Source: Vicinamibacterales bacterium
GTDB taxonomy: Bacteria > Acidobacteriota > Vicinamibacteria > Vicinamibacterales > JAMQPK01
NCBI GenBank assembly: GCA_023717525.1
Contig: JAMQPK010000130.1
Location: 1 to 53,758 of the forward strand
Length of the DNA stretch: 53,758 bases
Reading direction: 5' to 3'
The notes under the pieces are model-generated. The model ran no database searches and was not told where the DNA came from. It saw nothing but the letters and a program-made list of their open reading frames with translations. How positions within the stretch are numbered: position 1 is the stretch's first letter; each line of letters begins with the position of its first letter. Made by a program: the position numbers and the translations under genes. Of the stretch, positions 1-7,939 are shown in pieces.

Positions 1-5
1 CCTTT

Positions 6-785
6 TCAGCGGACGACGCCGACGAGAGGGCTGCTGGCGCTCGCATACGCCCGCTTGCCCATTCGTCCGGCCCGATAGGCAAGACGGCCAGCCTGCACGG
101 CCAATTTCATCGATTCGGCCATCGCCAACGGATCCTGGGCCTCGGCAATGGCCGTGTTCATCAGCACGCCGTCGGCGCCAAGCTCCATCGCAATCGTTGC
201 ATCGGACGCTGTGCCGACTCCGGCGTCGAGAATGACCGGCACCCGGGAAAACTCGCGGATGATGCGGATGTTGTTGATGTTCTGAATGCCGAGCCCCGAG
301 CCAATCGGCGCACCGAGCGGCATGACGGCTGCGGCACCCGCGTCTTCCAGCTTTCTGCAAACGACTGGATCGTCGGTTGTGTAAGGCAGGACGACGAAGC
401 CTTCCTTCACAAGAATCCTGGTGGCCTCGAGGAGCTGCTCGTTGTCTGGAAACAGTGTCCTCTCGTCGCCGATGACCTCGAGCTTCACCCAGTTCGAGAG
501 TCCGGCCTCGCGCCCAAGGCGGGCGGTCCGCACGGCATCGTCCGCCGTGTAGCAGCCGGCCGTATTGGGCAGGAGCGCGATGCGCGACGTATCGATGTAA
601 TCGAGGAGTGATTCCTTCGAACGATCGCTGATGTTCACGCGGCGCACGGCCACCGTGACCATGTCGGCGCCAGAGGCCTCGTGAGCCCGCTGCATGACCG
701 CGAACGAAGAGTATTTGCCGGTTCCGACGATCAGCCGCGACGTGAACTGGCGGCCAGCGATGACGAGCGCATCCATCTGGCTCAT
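6..785 (-). CDS. thiG: Thiazole synthase ThiG
   Basis: ThiG builds the thiazole phosphate ring of thiamine in the cytoplasm from deoxyxylulose phosphate, dehydroglycine and the sulfur carried on ThiS. The 259-residue product has the usual length and a TIM-barrel sequence throughout. The lysine that forms the Schiff base with the sugar is seen in WVKLEVI (Lys101), and the phosphate-binding end of the barrel appears as [10 protein letters not shown] and GVLMNTAI. It starts 4 bases after the thiS stop, so the two are translated together as the last genes of nadE-thiS-thiG. No strong Shine-Dalgarno is seen, which fits translational coupling. The stop codon is complete, six bases from the window edge. 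Confidence 0.97.
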   Translation of the reverse strand: MSQMDALVIAGRQFTSRLIVGTGKYSSFAVMQRAHEASGADMVTVAVRRVNISDRSKESLLDYIDTSRIALLPNTAGCYTADDAVRTARLGREAGLSNWVKLEVIGDERTLFPDNEQLLEATRILVKEGFVVLPYTTDDPVVCRKLEDAGAAAVMPLGAPIGSGLGIQNINNIRIIREFSRVPVILDAGVGTASDATIAMELGADGVLMNTAIAEAQDPLAMAESMKLAVQAGRLAYRAGRMGKRAYASASSPLVGVVR

Positions 786-789
786 TCTA

Positions 790-993
790 TCAACACCCGC
801 CCCCGACGAAGTTGACGATTTCGACTTGATCCCCTTCCTGAATCTGCGTGGTGTCGTAGCTCGCGCGCTTCACGACGGTGAGATTGTGCTCAACGGCGAC
901 ACGCCGGGGATCCACCCCCAGATGGAGCAGCAAGGCGCTCAACGTGAGAGGACCGGCGACGTCGACACGATCGCCGTTGAGGACAATCGTCAT
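790..993 (-). CDS. thiS: Sulfur carrier protein ThiS
   Basis: This 67-residue ubiquitin-like protein is activated at its C-terminal glycine and carries the thiocarboxylate sulfur used by ThiG. It begins MTIVLNGD and ends NFVGGGC. The start ATG overlaps the nadE stop as ATGA, and thiG follows after 4 bases. The family normally ends at the second glycine of a diglycine; here a cysteine is encoded after the glycines, so the tail would have to be trimmed or tolerated. A longer reading frame in the same phase runs upstream, but it is antisense-like shadow sequence inside nadE and is not part of this protein. Confidence 0.9.
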   Translation of the reverse strand: MTIVLNGDRVDVAGPLTLSALLLHLGVDPRRVAVEHNLTVVKRASYDTTQIQEGDQVEIVNFVGGGC

Positions 994-2627
994 TCCCGAA
1001 CCCGCTCTCGAAACCGGTTGGTGATGGGATACCGCCGGTCGCGCCCGAAACTCCTGTGGCTCACTTTCACACCCGGCGGGGCCTGACGGCGTTTGTATTC
1101 GGCGGTGTAGAGCATCTGCTGCACGCGCGACACGACGTCTCGAGGCGCCACGGTTTTCGAAAGCTCGTCCACCGATTGCTCCTCTTCGATGAGCCCGCGG
1201 AGGATGGCGTCGAGCTGATCGTAGGGAGGCAGGGAGTCCTGATCCGTCTGGTTCGGCCTCAACTCCGCGGTCGGCGCGCGCGTGAGCGTGCGCTCGGAGA
1301 TGACATCGCGGTCGGGGCCAGCCGCGTTCCTCCATCGCGCAAGGCGATAGACGTCGGTCTTGTAGATGTCCTTCAGCACCGAGAACCCGCCGCACATGTC
1401 GCCGTACAGCGTCGCATAGCCCACCGACATCTCTGACTTGTTGCCGGTCGTCAGCAACATCCATCCAAATTTATTGGATAGCGCCATCAACAACAGGCCA
1501 CGGATTCTGGCCTGAAGATTCTCCTCGGCAACATCGCGGGGACGGCTTTCGAACGCTGGCGCGAGGGTCGCTTCGGCGCTGTCGATGCCCGCGCCGATCG
1601 GCATCGTGAGCAGACGTATCCCCAGGCGGTCGGCCACGAGTTGCGCCTCTTCCATGCTGACCTGGCTCGTGAAGGGGGACGGCAACCGAACGCCAACGAC
1701 TTTGTCTCGACCAAGCGCATCGACACCGATGGCGGCGCTGAGGGCTGAATCGATGCCACCAGAGAGCCCCAGCACGATGCCGGGGAACCCGTTCTTGGTA
1801 ACGTAGTCGCGAAGGCCCATGACGAGCGCGGAATACACGTCGGCGAGCCCTTCGCCAACCGGCACGATCGTGCCGGGACTGCAACTCCAGCCGTCGGCAG
1901 ATCGATGCCACGAAGTGATGGCCACCTGTTCGGTCCATCCTTCCAGCGCCGCCGCCAGCTCACCGCCGCTGTTCACGACGAACGAGCGTCCATCGAAGAC
2001 CAGTTCATCCTGCCCGCCAACTTGATTGATGTACGCGAGCGGCAACTTGCTTTCTTGTGCGCGCGCCCTGGCGAGCTCGAGGCGCGTCGAAAACTTTCCC
2101 GTCTCGAACGGCGATCCATTGGGCACGAGCAGCAACTCTGCTCCGGACTTCGCCAGGTGCGCCGTGATTGCCGGGCTCCAGATATCTTCACAGACCGGCA
2201 CGCCAATCTTCGTGCCGCGAAAATTGACAGGCTCTGGCATTGGGCCGGCTGTGAATATCCGCTTCTCGTCGAACACCCCATAGTTCGGCAAGTCGGACTT
2301 GAATCTCACGGTTGCTTCGCCGGAATCGATCGTCACGGCGGCGTTGTAGACCCGTCCATCTGCGCGCCATGGAGTTGTCGCGATAACGGCTGGGCCGCTG
2401 TGGCTTTCGCGGATCAGCGCATCCACGGCTTGATGACACGCATCGATCACAGACGGCCGCAACACCAGATCCTCCGGCGGATAGCCGACGACGGCCAGCT
2501 CCGAGAGCACGAGCAGGTCGGCGTGCGCCGCTGCTGCTGTGTCTCTGGCATGCCGAATTTTCCCGAGGTTGCCAGGGATGTCGCCAACGGTCGGGTTCAG
2601 TTGCGCAAGCGCAATAGTGAGTGACAA
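990..2627 (-). CDS. nadE: Glutamine-dependent NAD+ synthetase
   Basis: NadE converts nicotinate adenine dinucleotide to NAD+ using ATP and ammonia released from glutamine. With the chosen start it has 545 residues. The N-terminal nitrilase-like glutaminase domain has the Glu-Lys-Cys triad: Glu43 in LSELAVVGYP, Lys110 in RFKSDLPNYG and Cys146 in GVPVCEDIW. The synthetase domain has the ATP P-loop SGGIDS at 289-294 and the TTGNKSE motif. The start is taken as TTG at 2627 because AGAAGG lies 7 bases upstream and the protein then begins MSLTIALAQLNP, like its relatives; an ATG at 2657 would add 10 residues. It heads the operon with thiS and thiG and diverges from the membrane gene at 2621. Confidence 0.95.
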   Translation of the reverse strand: MSLTIALAQLNPTVGDIPGNLGKIRHARDTAAAAHADLLVLSELAVVGYPPEDLVLRPSVIDACHQAVDALIRESHSGPAVIATTPWRADGRVYNAAVTIDSGEATVRFKSDLPNYGVFDEKRIFTAGPMPEPVNFRGTKIGVPVCEDIWSPAITAHLAKSGAELLLVPNGSPFETGKFSTRLELARARAQESKLPLAYINQVGGQDELVFDGRSFVVNSGGELAAALEGWTEQVAITSWHRSADGWSCSPGTIVPVGEGLADVYSALVMGLRDYVTKNGFPGIVLGLSGGIDSALSAAIGVDALGRDKVVGVRLPSPFTSQVSMEEAQLVADRLGIRLLTMPIGAGIDSAEATLAPAFESRPRDVAEENLQARIRGLLLMALSNKFGWMLLTTGNKSEMSVGYATLYGDMCGGFSVLKDIYKTDVYRLARWRNAAGPDRDVISERTLTRAPTAELRPNQTDQDSLPPYDQLDAILRGLIEEEQSVDELSKTVAPRDVVSRVQQMLYTAEYKRRQAPPGVKVSHRSFGRDRRYPITNRFRERVRE

Positions 2628-3418
2628 GATGCTGCCTTCTGCTGAAAAGTCTAGCATCGCCTCTGCTCTGGACCGCGTACGTGCTGGTGCCCGCAACAGG
2701 TTGGGGGCTGCTGCATGCTGTGCCCGTTGGCGTTGGCAGTGCGCTTCTGCTGCTGGTGATCTGGTCGACGTGGTTGTTCCACCCTTCCTTGCCCGGGCGC
2801 TGGATTCTCGCGGCGTTGCTGCTGCTGAAGCTGCTCGCCGGCGCTTTCATCCTGGTCGATCGCGGGTTCGACGCGGACTATTTCGCCAACGCGCAGTGGG
2901 CCCCACCATCGTCTCAGCGCATCGATCGCCGGCTCACGTTCGACGTGCCGGGCGACAAGGACTTCTCAGTCGCCTGGCGGGGTTACCAGCGCGCGCTGCA
3001 GGCCGAGAATAGGCGGACGTTTTACCTTCGCGGCACCGGAGTTACAGCAGAGCTCTGGGTGGACGGCGTGCAGACCGTTCACCTGGGACCGAACGCGGGA
3101 GAAGCGGTCGATCGTGCACCGTGGCCGGCCGGCCTTCGACGCCTTACGGTACGATTGAGCGTTGCCAAGGGAGCTCGCCGCGTTTTCGACGCGGGCTTCA
3201 TCGATGGAGATGGAAACAGGAAGCCGCTCGACGCGTCGAATGTGACAACGAGGCCGTATGTGCAATGGCGTCTCTATGTTGACGAGATCGTCGGGTTTGG
3301 CAGCGTCCTCGTCGACATAGTTCTGCTGATCGTCCTGGGCGGCGCCCTTCTCGTGGCCCGGCCATGGATCGGGATCATGCGAGCCGTCGATTTTCTCGTC
3401 CCTGCAGAGGCGGAATAA
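2621..3418 (+). CDS. Membrane protein of unknown function
   Basis: I do not recognise this 265-residue protein. It has hydrophobic segments at about residues 13-50 and 60-77, then an extracytoplasmic stretch of about 140 residues (containing RRTFYLRG and ELWVDG) that loosely resembles a PA14-like beta-sandwich, then a membrane segment at about 226-246. This layout recalls accessory domains of membrane glycosyltransferases, but no catalytic domain is present. The GTG start overlaps the 5' end of divergent nadE by 7 bases or more, so the true start may lie further in; no Shine-Dalgarno decides it. The stop is 9 bases before pntA, so the two may be cotranscribed. Confidence 0.7.
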   Translation: MTRCCLLLKSLASPLLWTAYVLVPATGWGLLHAVPVGVGSALLLLVIWSTWLFHPSLPGRWILAALLLLKLLAGAFILVDRGFDADYFANAQWAPPSSQRIDRRLTFDVPGDKDFSVAWRGYQRALQAENRRTFYLRGTGVTAELWVDGVQTVHLGPNAGEAVDRAPWPAGLRRLTVRLSVAKGARRVFDAGFIDGDGNRKPLDASNVTTRPYVQWRLYVDEIVGFGSVLVDIVLLIVLGGALLVARPWIGIMRAVDFLVPAEAE

Positions 3419-3427
3419 ACTACCAGC

Positions 3428-4603
3428 ATGAAAATCGGAGTTCCGGTCGAAGAATTCACCGGCGAGCGACGCGTTGCGCTGGTGCCTGCATCAATTCCTC
3501 TCCTGAAGAAGGCGGGGCTCGAGGTCGTGATCCAGCAGGGAGCCGGCGTGCAGGCGGGCTTCACTGACGCTGCGTATCGGGACAAGGGCGCGCAGGTAGT
3601 CGAGGGACGCGCCGCGGTCTTTGCAAACGCAGATGTCATTCTTCAAGTTCGGTTGGCGGGTGCTGCAGGAGAGCAGGGTCGCGCCGATTTCGCGCTGCTG
3701 CGTCGCGGACAGATTGTAATTGGCATGGCCGATCCGCTCGGAGCGCCGGAAGCCGTGCGAGATCTTGCCGCTACCAGCGTGACCTCATTTGCGCTCGAGC
3801 TGATTCCGCGCATCACGCGCGCGCAGAGCATGGACGTGCTGTCGTCCATGGCAACCATCGGGGGCTATAAAGCCGTTCTGCTTGCCGCCGGCACGCTGCC
3901 TCGAATGTTTCCGCTTCTGACCACCGCTGCGGGCACGATCACCCCGGCGCACGTCTTCATCGTCGGTGTCGGTGTTGCGGGGCTCCAGGCGATTTCCACG
4001 GCCCGTCGGCTTGGCGCCGTCGTCGAGGCCTACGATGTCAGGCCGGCCGTGAAAGAGCAGGTGCAGAGCGTTGGCGCCAAGTTCGTCGAATTGCCCCTGG
4101 AGACCGCACAGGCAGAGGACAAGGGCGGATACGCGAAGGCGCAGGACGAATCGTTCTACCAGCGCCAGCGCGACATGATGAAGAAAGTCGTCGCTGCAAA
4201 TGACGTCGTCATCACGACCGCGGTCGTACCCGGCAAGAAGGCGCCCGTGCTCGTGACGGCCGAGATGGTGCACGGCATGGCGCCTGGATCCGTGGTGGTT
4301 GACCTCGCGGCCGAGCGTGGAGGCAATTGCGAGCTCACGCGCCCGGACCAGGTCGTGGTTGAACAGGGTGTCACGATCCTCGGACCGACGAATCTACCAT
4401 CGACGGTGCCGTATCACGCCAGCCAGATGTACGCAAAAAACATCACCACGTTTCTGCTGCACCTCGTCAAAGACGGCAACATCAAGGCTGATCCCGCAGA
4501 CGAGATCGCACGCGAAACATTGATTACAGAAGGTGGCGAGGTGGTGAACCCGAGAATTCGGCAGGCGCTGGGGCTAGCCGACCTTCCAGCCGTCGTCTCG
4601 TAG
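3428..4603 (+). CDS. pntA: NAD(P) transhydrogenase subunit alpha, soluble part
   Basis: This is the NAD(H)-binding dI component of proton-translocating transhydrogenase, which transfers hydride between NADH and NADP+. The 391 residues match the short soluble form (PntAA) that lacks the membrane part. It starts MKIGVPVEE and has the alanine-dehydrogenase-like fold. The nucleotide-binding glycines are in VGVGVAGLQ (Gly180, Gly182, Gly185), and the mobile loop follows at about 215-235. The membrane subunits PntAB and PntB normally follow in the operon but are absent: the next gene is convergent. They must lie elsewhere or be missing. Alanine dehydrogenase is an alternative, but the N-terminus and loop fit PntA better. 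Confidence 0.88.
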   Translation: MKIGVPVEEFTGERRVALVPASIPLLKKAGLEVVIQQGAGVQAGFTDAAYRDKGAQVVEGRAAVFANADVILQVRLAGAAGEQGRADFALLRRGQIVIGMADPLGAPEAVRDLAATSVTSFALELIPRITRAQSMDVLSSMATIGGYKAVLLAAGTLPRMFPLLTTAAGTITPAHVFIVGVGVAGLQAISTARRLGAVVEAYDVRPAVKEQVQSVGAKFVELPLETAQAEDKGGYAKAQDESFYQRQRDMMKKVVAANDVVITTAVVPGKKAPVLVTAEMVHGMAPGSVVVDLAAERGGNCELTRPDQVVVEQGVTILGPTNLPSTVPYHASQMYAKNITTFLLHLVKDGNIKADPADEIARETLITEGGEVVNPRIRQALGLADLPAVVS

Positions 4604-4774
4604 CTGACGCATCTGGATGACGGTGCGCTCAATAAGGGCAGTAGGCTGGTCGATTCGCTCGACGTGTTTCTGGCCGTCCGACGACGTGACTACCAGGACA
4701 TAGCCCCTGCCCCTGGCGTCGCGGGAAATCTCGTATTTGAGCTTTTCGCTCCCACGGTCAAATACCCAAATCAC
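4574..4774 (-). CDS. Small conserved-looking protein of unknown function
   Basis: This 66-residue soluble protein begins MIWVFDRGSE and has an alternating pattern that predicts a beta-sheet hairpin (KYEIS, YVLVVTSSDG) followed by a helix (ALIERTVIQMRQLRDDG). The start is GTG with AAGG about 7 bases upstream. Its 3' end overlaps the convergent pntA end by 30 bases. No family is recognised. It is accepted because of the start signal, the even codon use and its position filling the gap between pntA and glk. Confidence 0.6.
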   Translation of the reverse strand: MIWVFDRGSEKLKYEISRDARGRGYVLVVTSSDGQKHVERIDQPTALIERTVIQMRQLRDDGWKVG

Positions 4775-4826
4775 TCAATTACCTTAGCAAAACACCTGAT
4801 TTCGTGCAAGTAAGGGGTCGAGCCCC

Positions 4827-5807
4827 TTATCTCGCTGCGGAAAAGGTTGCGGCGCCGATGAGCGCGGCGACGGGGTTGAGGATCACTCTGACGGGAATTC
4901 GACGCATCAGACCTTCGAGCGGTGCCTTGGCGCGGAAGGCCTCCTCGAAGATCGGCCAGTGCAGGGCCGGAAGGATTCTCGGGGCGATGCCCCCTCCAAG
5001 GTAGACGCCTGCGGTTGCCATCGTGGTGAGGGCCAGATTGCCGGCCGACGCGCCGTATATGCCAACAAACATCTCGAGCGTCTTCCGGCATTCCGCGCAG
5101 CCGCCCTCGAGGGCACTCAGAGAGATGAGAGCCGGAAACTCGTCCGACCCCTGTGGCGCGCGGCTCAGCATTTCGCACGTATGCGGATGCACGAAGCGAT
5201 GGATGTTCACCAGGCCTGGGCCCGACAGCACCTGCTCCAACTCCGCCCGTCCGTACTCGCGCATGAGCGCGGCTTGAAGCTGCTGCTCGTTGGCGGTTCG
5301 AGCGGCAAAATCGACGTGGCCGCCTTCTGAGGACTGCGGGACAAACCGTCCATCAACCTGCGGCAAGAGGGCAACGCCGAGTCCGGTGCCCGCTGCAATC
5401 AGTGCTGCGCTGCCCACGTTGGCTGCTTCAGGGTCACCTGACTGAAGGACGGCGATCTCATCGGGCATGAGAACCGGGACTGCCCATGCGGTCGCCTCCA
5501 GATCGTTCAGCAGATCTACATGAGGGAGCCGAAGCTCGCGGGAAACCGCGTCGGCATCGACTTCCCACGGAACGTTCGTCAGTCGTGCGCGCCGGGCGGC
5601 CACAGGACCCGCGACGCCGAAACATGACGTTTGAATCGTGCTGGCATCAGCGCTGGCATCTCGAAGGAATTGGCGGCAAAGCGTGACGAGATCTGGAAAG
5701 GCGGATGTGCGATAGCTGCGAATGTCGATCGGCGTCGGACGCGCGCCGCCGCGCGCGAAGAGCCCGACAATTGCTTTCGTCCCGCCGATGTCGCCCGCGA
5801 GCAGCAC
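4827..5807 (-). CDS. glk: Glucokinase
   Basis: This protein phosphorylates glucose with ATP to glucose 6-phosphate in the cytoplasm. Its 326 residues match the proteobacterial-type Glk family in the sugar kinase/Hsp70/actin fold. Visible motifs are the phosphate loop GDIGGTKAIV near the N-terminus, the catalytic aspartate in LLNDLEATAW (Asp102), the glycine-rich IAAGTGLGVALL, and EGGHVDFAAR, which is diagnostic for this subfamily rather than for the ROK family. The start is GTG at 5807 and has no clear Shine-Dalgarno. It diverges from the BRCT/TPR gene across only about 40-60 bases, so both promoters must be compact. Confidence 0.92.
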   Translation of the reverse strand: MLLAGDIGGTKAIVGLFARGGARPTPIDIRSYRTSAFPDLVTLCRQFLRDASADASTIQTSCFGVAGPVAARRARLTNVPWEVDADAVSRELRLPHVDLLNDLEATAWAVPVLMPDEIAVLQSGDPEAANVGSAALIAAGTGLGVALLPQVDGRFVPQSSEGGHVDFAARTANEQQLQAALMREYGRAELEQVLSGPGLVNIHRFVHPHTCEMLSRAPQGSDEFPALISLSALEGGCAECRKTLEMFVGIYGASAGNLALTTMATAGVYLGGGIAPRILPALHWPIFEEAFRAKAPLEGLMRRIPVRVILNPVAALIGAATFSAAR

Positions 5808-5843
5808 TGGGTAATCTTAGATTGGGTGATAGCTTGACATCCA

Positions 5844-6953
5844 TTGCTTCCTCCTGCATTCTCGCCGCGATTGGAGCCCTCCAAGACGCCCCTCGTCGAT
5901 CACGTCGTCGTCTTCACCGGCAAGCTCTCGTCGCTTGGGCGTAAGGAAGCGCAGGCCCTCGTGATTCGCCTGGGCGGATCCACCGCGGATGAAGTGACCG
6001 CCAGGACGACGATGGTCGTCGTCGGTGTCGAGACGACGCCGGCGGTCGAAAAGAGCCAGAAGCTTCGGAAAGCTGAGGAGCTGAAGGTTCGCGTGGTGAA
6101 CGAGAATGATTTCTGCCGCATCGCCGGCATCCAGCCGCCCGACGAGTTGAAGCAGCAGTACTACTCGCAGCGTGATTTGCTCGGGATGTATCCAGGGTTG
6201 CGCGAAGATCATCTGCGCTATCTGGAGAAGTGGGGCCTGATTCGGCCGGTGCAACGTACTCACGCAGATACGTACTTCTCGTTTGCCGATCTTCTCGTCA
6301 TTCGCCAGGTGAGCGCCGAGATGGAGACCGCACCGTTTCGCGCGATTCTGCGCTCGCTGCAGGCGGCGCGAAGCGGACAACTGACTTTCGATTTCCGCAT
6401 CGATGCCGAGCCGGCGCGCATCATCAAGCTCAAGAAACCGAAGCCGAAGGAAGCGATCGAGGATCGGGCATTGGCTGCCGGCCCACTGTCGCAGCCGCAG
6501 ACGCTGGCGGAGGAGTACTTTCTAAAAGGGTCGACGCTCGACATGGACGAGGCGCGCCATCACGCCGCGGCTAACTGGTATCGGAAGGCGCTCGAGATCG
6601 ATCCGTACCTCGTTCCGGCAATCATCAACCTTGCCAACATTCACTATGGACGCGATGAGCTCGCAGAAGCGCAGGCGCTCTACGAACGTGCGATCGGACT
6701 GGATCCGGATTTTTTCGAGGCACACTTCAATCTCGGCAACATCTACCACGACCTCGGCCGTTTTCCGGAAGCCGCATCGTGCTATCGCACGGCACTCGGG
6801 TTGAACCCGCAATATGCTGACGCGCACTTCTACCTGGCGATCACGCTCGAGAAGACCGGCCACTCGATCGAGGCCAAGCCGCACTGGCGCGCGTATCAGC
6901 AGCTCTCGCCGAACGGCGAGTGGGTTGAGCTGGCGAGGGAGTTCTCGGAGTAA
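5844..6953 (+). CDS. BRCT, MerR-like helix-turn-helix and TPR fusion protein
   Basis: This 369-residue protein joins three modules. Residues about 15-95 are a BRCT domain (VVFTGKLSSLGRKEAQ, LGGSTADEVTARTTMVVVG), as found at the end of DNA ligase LigA. Residues about 105-165 look like a MerR-type winged helix (DLLGMYPGLREDHLRYLEKWGLI). Residues about 235-360 hold three TPR units (WYRKALEIDP, LYERAIGLDP, CYRTALGLNP). A DNA-linked scaffold or regulator is likely but unproven. The start is uncertain: TTG at 5844 or TTG at 5871, neither with a good ribosome site; the later one begins just before the BRCT fold. A TTGACA lies at 5834-5839, with a weak -10 (CATTCT) 17 bases on. Confidence 0.82.
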   Translation: MLPPAFSPRLEPSKTPLVDHVVVFTGKLSSLGRKEAQALVIRLGGSTADEVTARTTMVVVGVETTPAVEKSQKLRKAEELKVRVVNENDFCRIAGIQPPDELKQQYYSQRDLLGMYPGLREDHLRYLEKWGLIRPVQRTHADTYFSFADLLVIRQVSAEMETAPFRAILRSLQAARSGQLTFDFRIDAEPARIIKLKKPKPKEAIEDRALAAGPLSQPQTLAEEYFLKGSTLDMDEARHHAAANWYRKALEIDPYLVPAIINLANIHYGRDELAEAQALYERAIGLDPDFFEAHFNLGNIYHDLGRFPEAASCYRTALGLNPQYADAHFYLAITLEKTGHSIEAKPHWRAYQQLSPNGEWVELAREFSE

Positions 6954-6963
6954 GAAAGGACCT

Positions 6964-7025
6964 GTCAGTCGATAGGCGATAGGCGATAGGCCATAGTCAG
7001 AGTCTATAGGCGATAGTCAAGAGTC
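6964..7025. repeat. Heptamer repeat arm, CGATAGG family (left)
   Basis: The array consists of 7-base units around CGATAGG, with variants such as GGCCATA and GGCGATA. It starts GTCAGTCGATAGG just after the BRCT/TPR stop. Its reverse complement lies at 7572-7630, with the same 13 outermost bases, so the pair forms imperfect inverted repeats of about 60 bases around one gene. Confidence 0.85.
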
Positions 7026-7056
7026 GGCGTGAGGCACTCAAACCGATGGGGGGGAG

Positions 7057-7557
7057 ATGCGCCACTGGACACCAGTAGTCACTGCGGCGTTGTTGTGCGC
7101 GCTGTTCTTCACCGGTGCGACTGCGCAGTCGAGTCAGCGACTGGAGCGGCTGATCACCAACGGAAACACAACCATTCAGGTCTTCGTGGAAGGTGTAGGC
7201 CCAACCGTCGTCATGCTTCCGTCGTTGGGCCGTGGCGTCGAGGATTGCACGACCTCGCCGGGGACGTGGTCCAGAGACGAACACCTCGCGGCTGTTGCGC
7301 GCGTGTTCTTCGCGACGGGTCAGAATCCGGCAGCGTGGGAGCACGGGTGGTACAGACAGACGCAAGAGTCGCAGGGCGCTGCCAATCGAGCCACGCCAGT
7401 CGCTAGTTGGTGGGCTGCCGGATCTGCTCCGGTGTTAGTACTGCAAGGGACCGAAGATGTAATCGCGCCCGCGGAGAACAGTCAGGCGCTTATGAAGGAG
7501 TTGCCCGAGCAACCTGAACTCATCGCGAAAGTGATTATCGACTTTCTCAGGCGATAG
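7057..7557 (+). pseudogene. Decayed alpha/beta hydrolase with in-frame deletions
   Basis: The 166-residue frame is open from an ATG that follows GGGGGGAG directly, and it has a signal peptide (about residues 1-23). It keeps the first strand of an alpha/beta hydrolase (TVVMLPSLGRGVEDC) and the late strand with the acid region (PVLVLQGTEDVIAPAENSQ). The middle of the fold, including the nucleophile elbow GxSxG, is gone, and the loop that should carry the catalytic histidine is shortened (KELPEQPELI). The protein is about half the family length, so activity is very unlikely. The cause looks like in-frame internal deletion rather than frameshift. It lies exactly between two inverted heptamer arms. 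Confidence 0.72.
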
Positions 7558-7571
7558 CAATCTTTCACGTC

Positions 7572-7630
7572 CATTGCCTATCGTCTATCGACTCTGACTA
7601 TCGCCTATCGACTATGGCCTATCGACTGAC
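7572..7630. repeat. Heptamer repeat arm, CGATAGG family (right, inverted)
   Basis: Units such as CCTATCG and GACTATG form the reverse complement of the arm at 6964-7025. The outer end is CCTATCGACTGAC, matching the first 13 bases of the left arm. It fills the space between the hydrolase remnant and the convergent gene ending at 7641. Confidence 0.85.
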
Positions 7631-7640
7631 AGCGAAGCCT

Positions 7641-7925
7641 CTAGTATCTGTAGCTGTTGTTGTAGTCCTCAGGCGAGCGCTTCTTCGGAATCCGGCGGAC
7701 CTTGTACAACGCACAGTCCGGGCACCAGGCCTCCGGATCGAAACCGGTGGTTCCCGCCATCGGCTGCACGTCGCGGTGTCCGCAGAAATCGAGCGGACTG
7801 CCTTCCTCCGGTGCCTTGCGCCAGCGGCAACTATGAAACCGTTGGACGGCGGCGGACTCTGGGGCCGCCTCGGGCGGGGACACAGCCGTGGGCCCGGATG
7901 CTGGAGAACTGGGATCGTCGAACAT
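7641..7925 (-). CDS. Small cysteine-rich, probably zinc-binding protein
   Basis: This 94-residue protein has a flexible Pro/Ala/Ser N-terminus and then a compact core with Cys33, Cys48, His50, Cys68 and Cys71 (FHSCRW, DFCGHRD, WCPDCALYK), a pattern that suggests one bound zinc. The tail is basic. AGGA lies 8 bases before the ATG at 7925. It starts 14 bases after the infA stop on the same strand, so it is very likely translated from the infA message. A larger frame in the same phase extends upstream, but that part overlaps infA and is not supported. The function is unknown; a link to translation is only suggested by position. Confidence 0.75.
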   Translation of the reverse strand: MFDDPSSPASGPTAVSPPEAAPESAAVQRFHSCRWRKAPEEGSPLDFCGHRDVQPMAGTTGFDPEAWCPDCALYKVRRIPKKRSPEDYNNSYRY

Positions 7926-7939
7926 ATGAAAAATCCTGG

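Noticed and set aside
790-1464. A 224-residue protein containing ThiS at its end
   Set aside because: The upstream two thirds overlap nadE out of frame with no domain; ThiS starts at 993 with an ATGA overlap.
7057-7557. Functional alpha/beta hydrolase
   Set aside because: The GxSxG nucleophile region and the histidine loop are missing, so it is treated as decayed.
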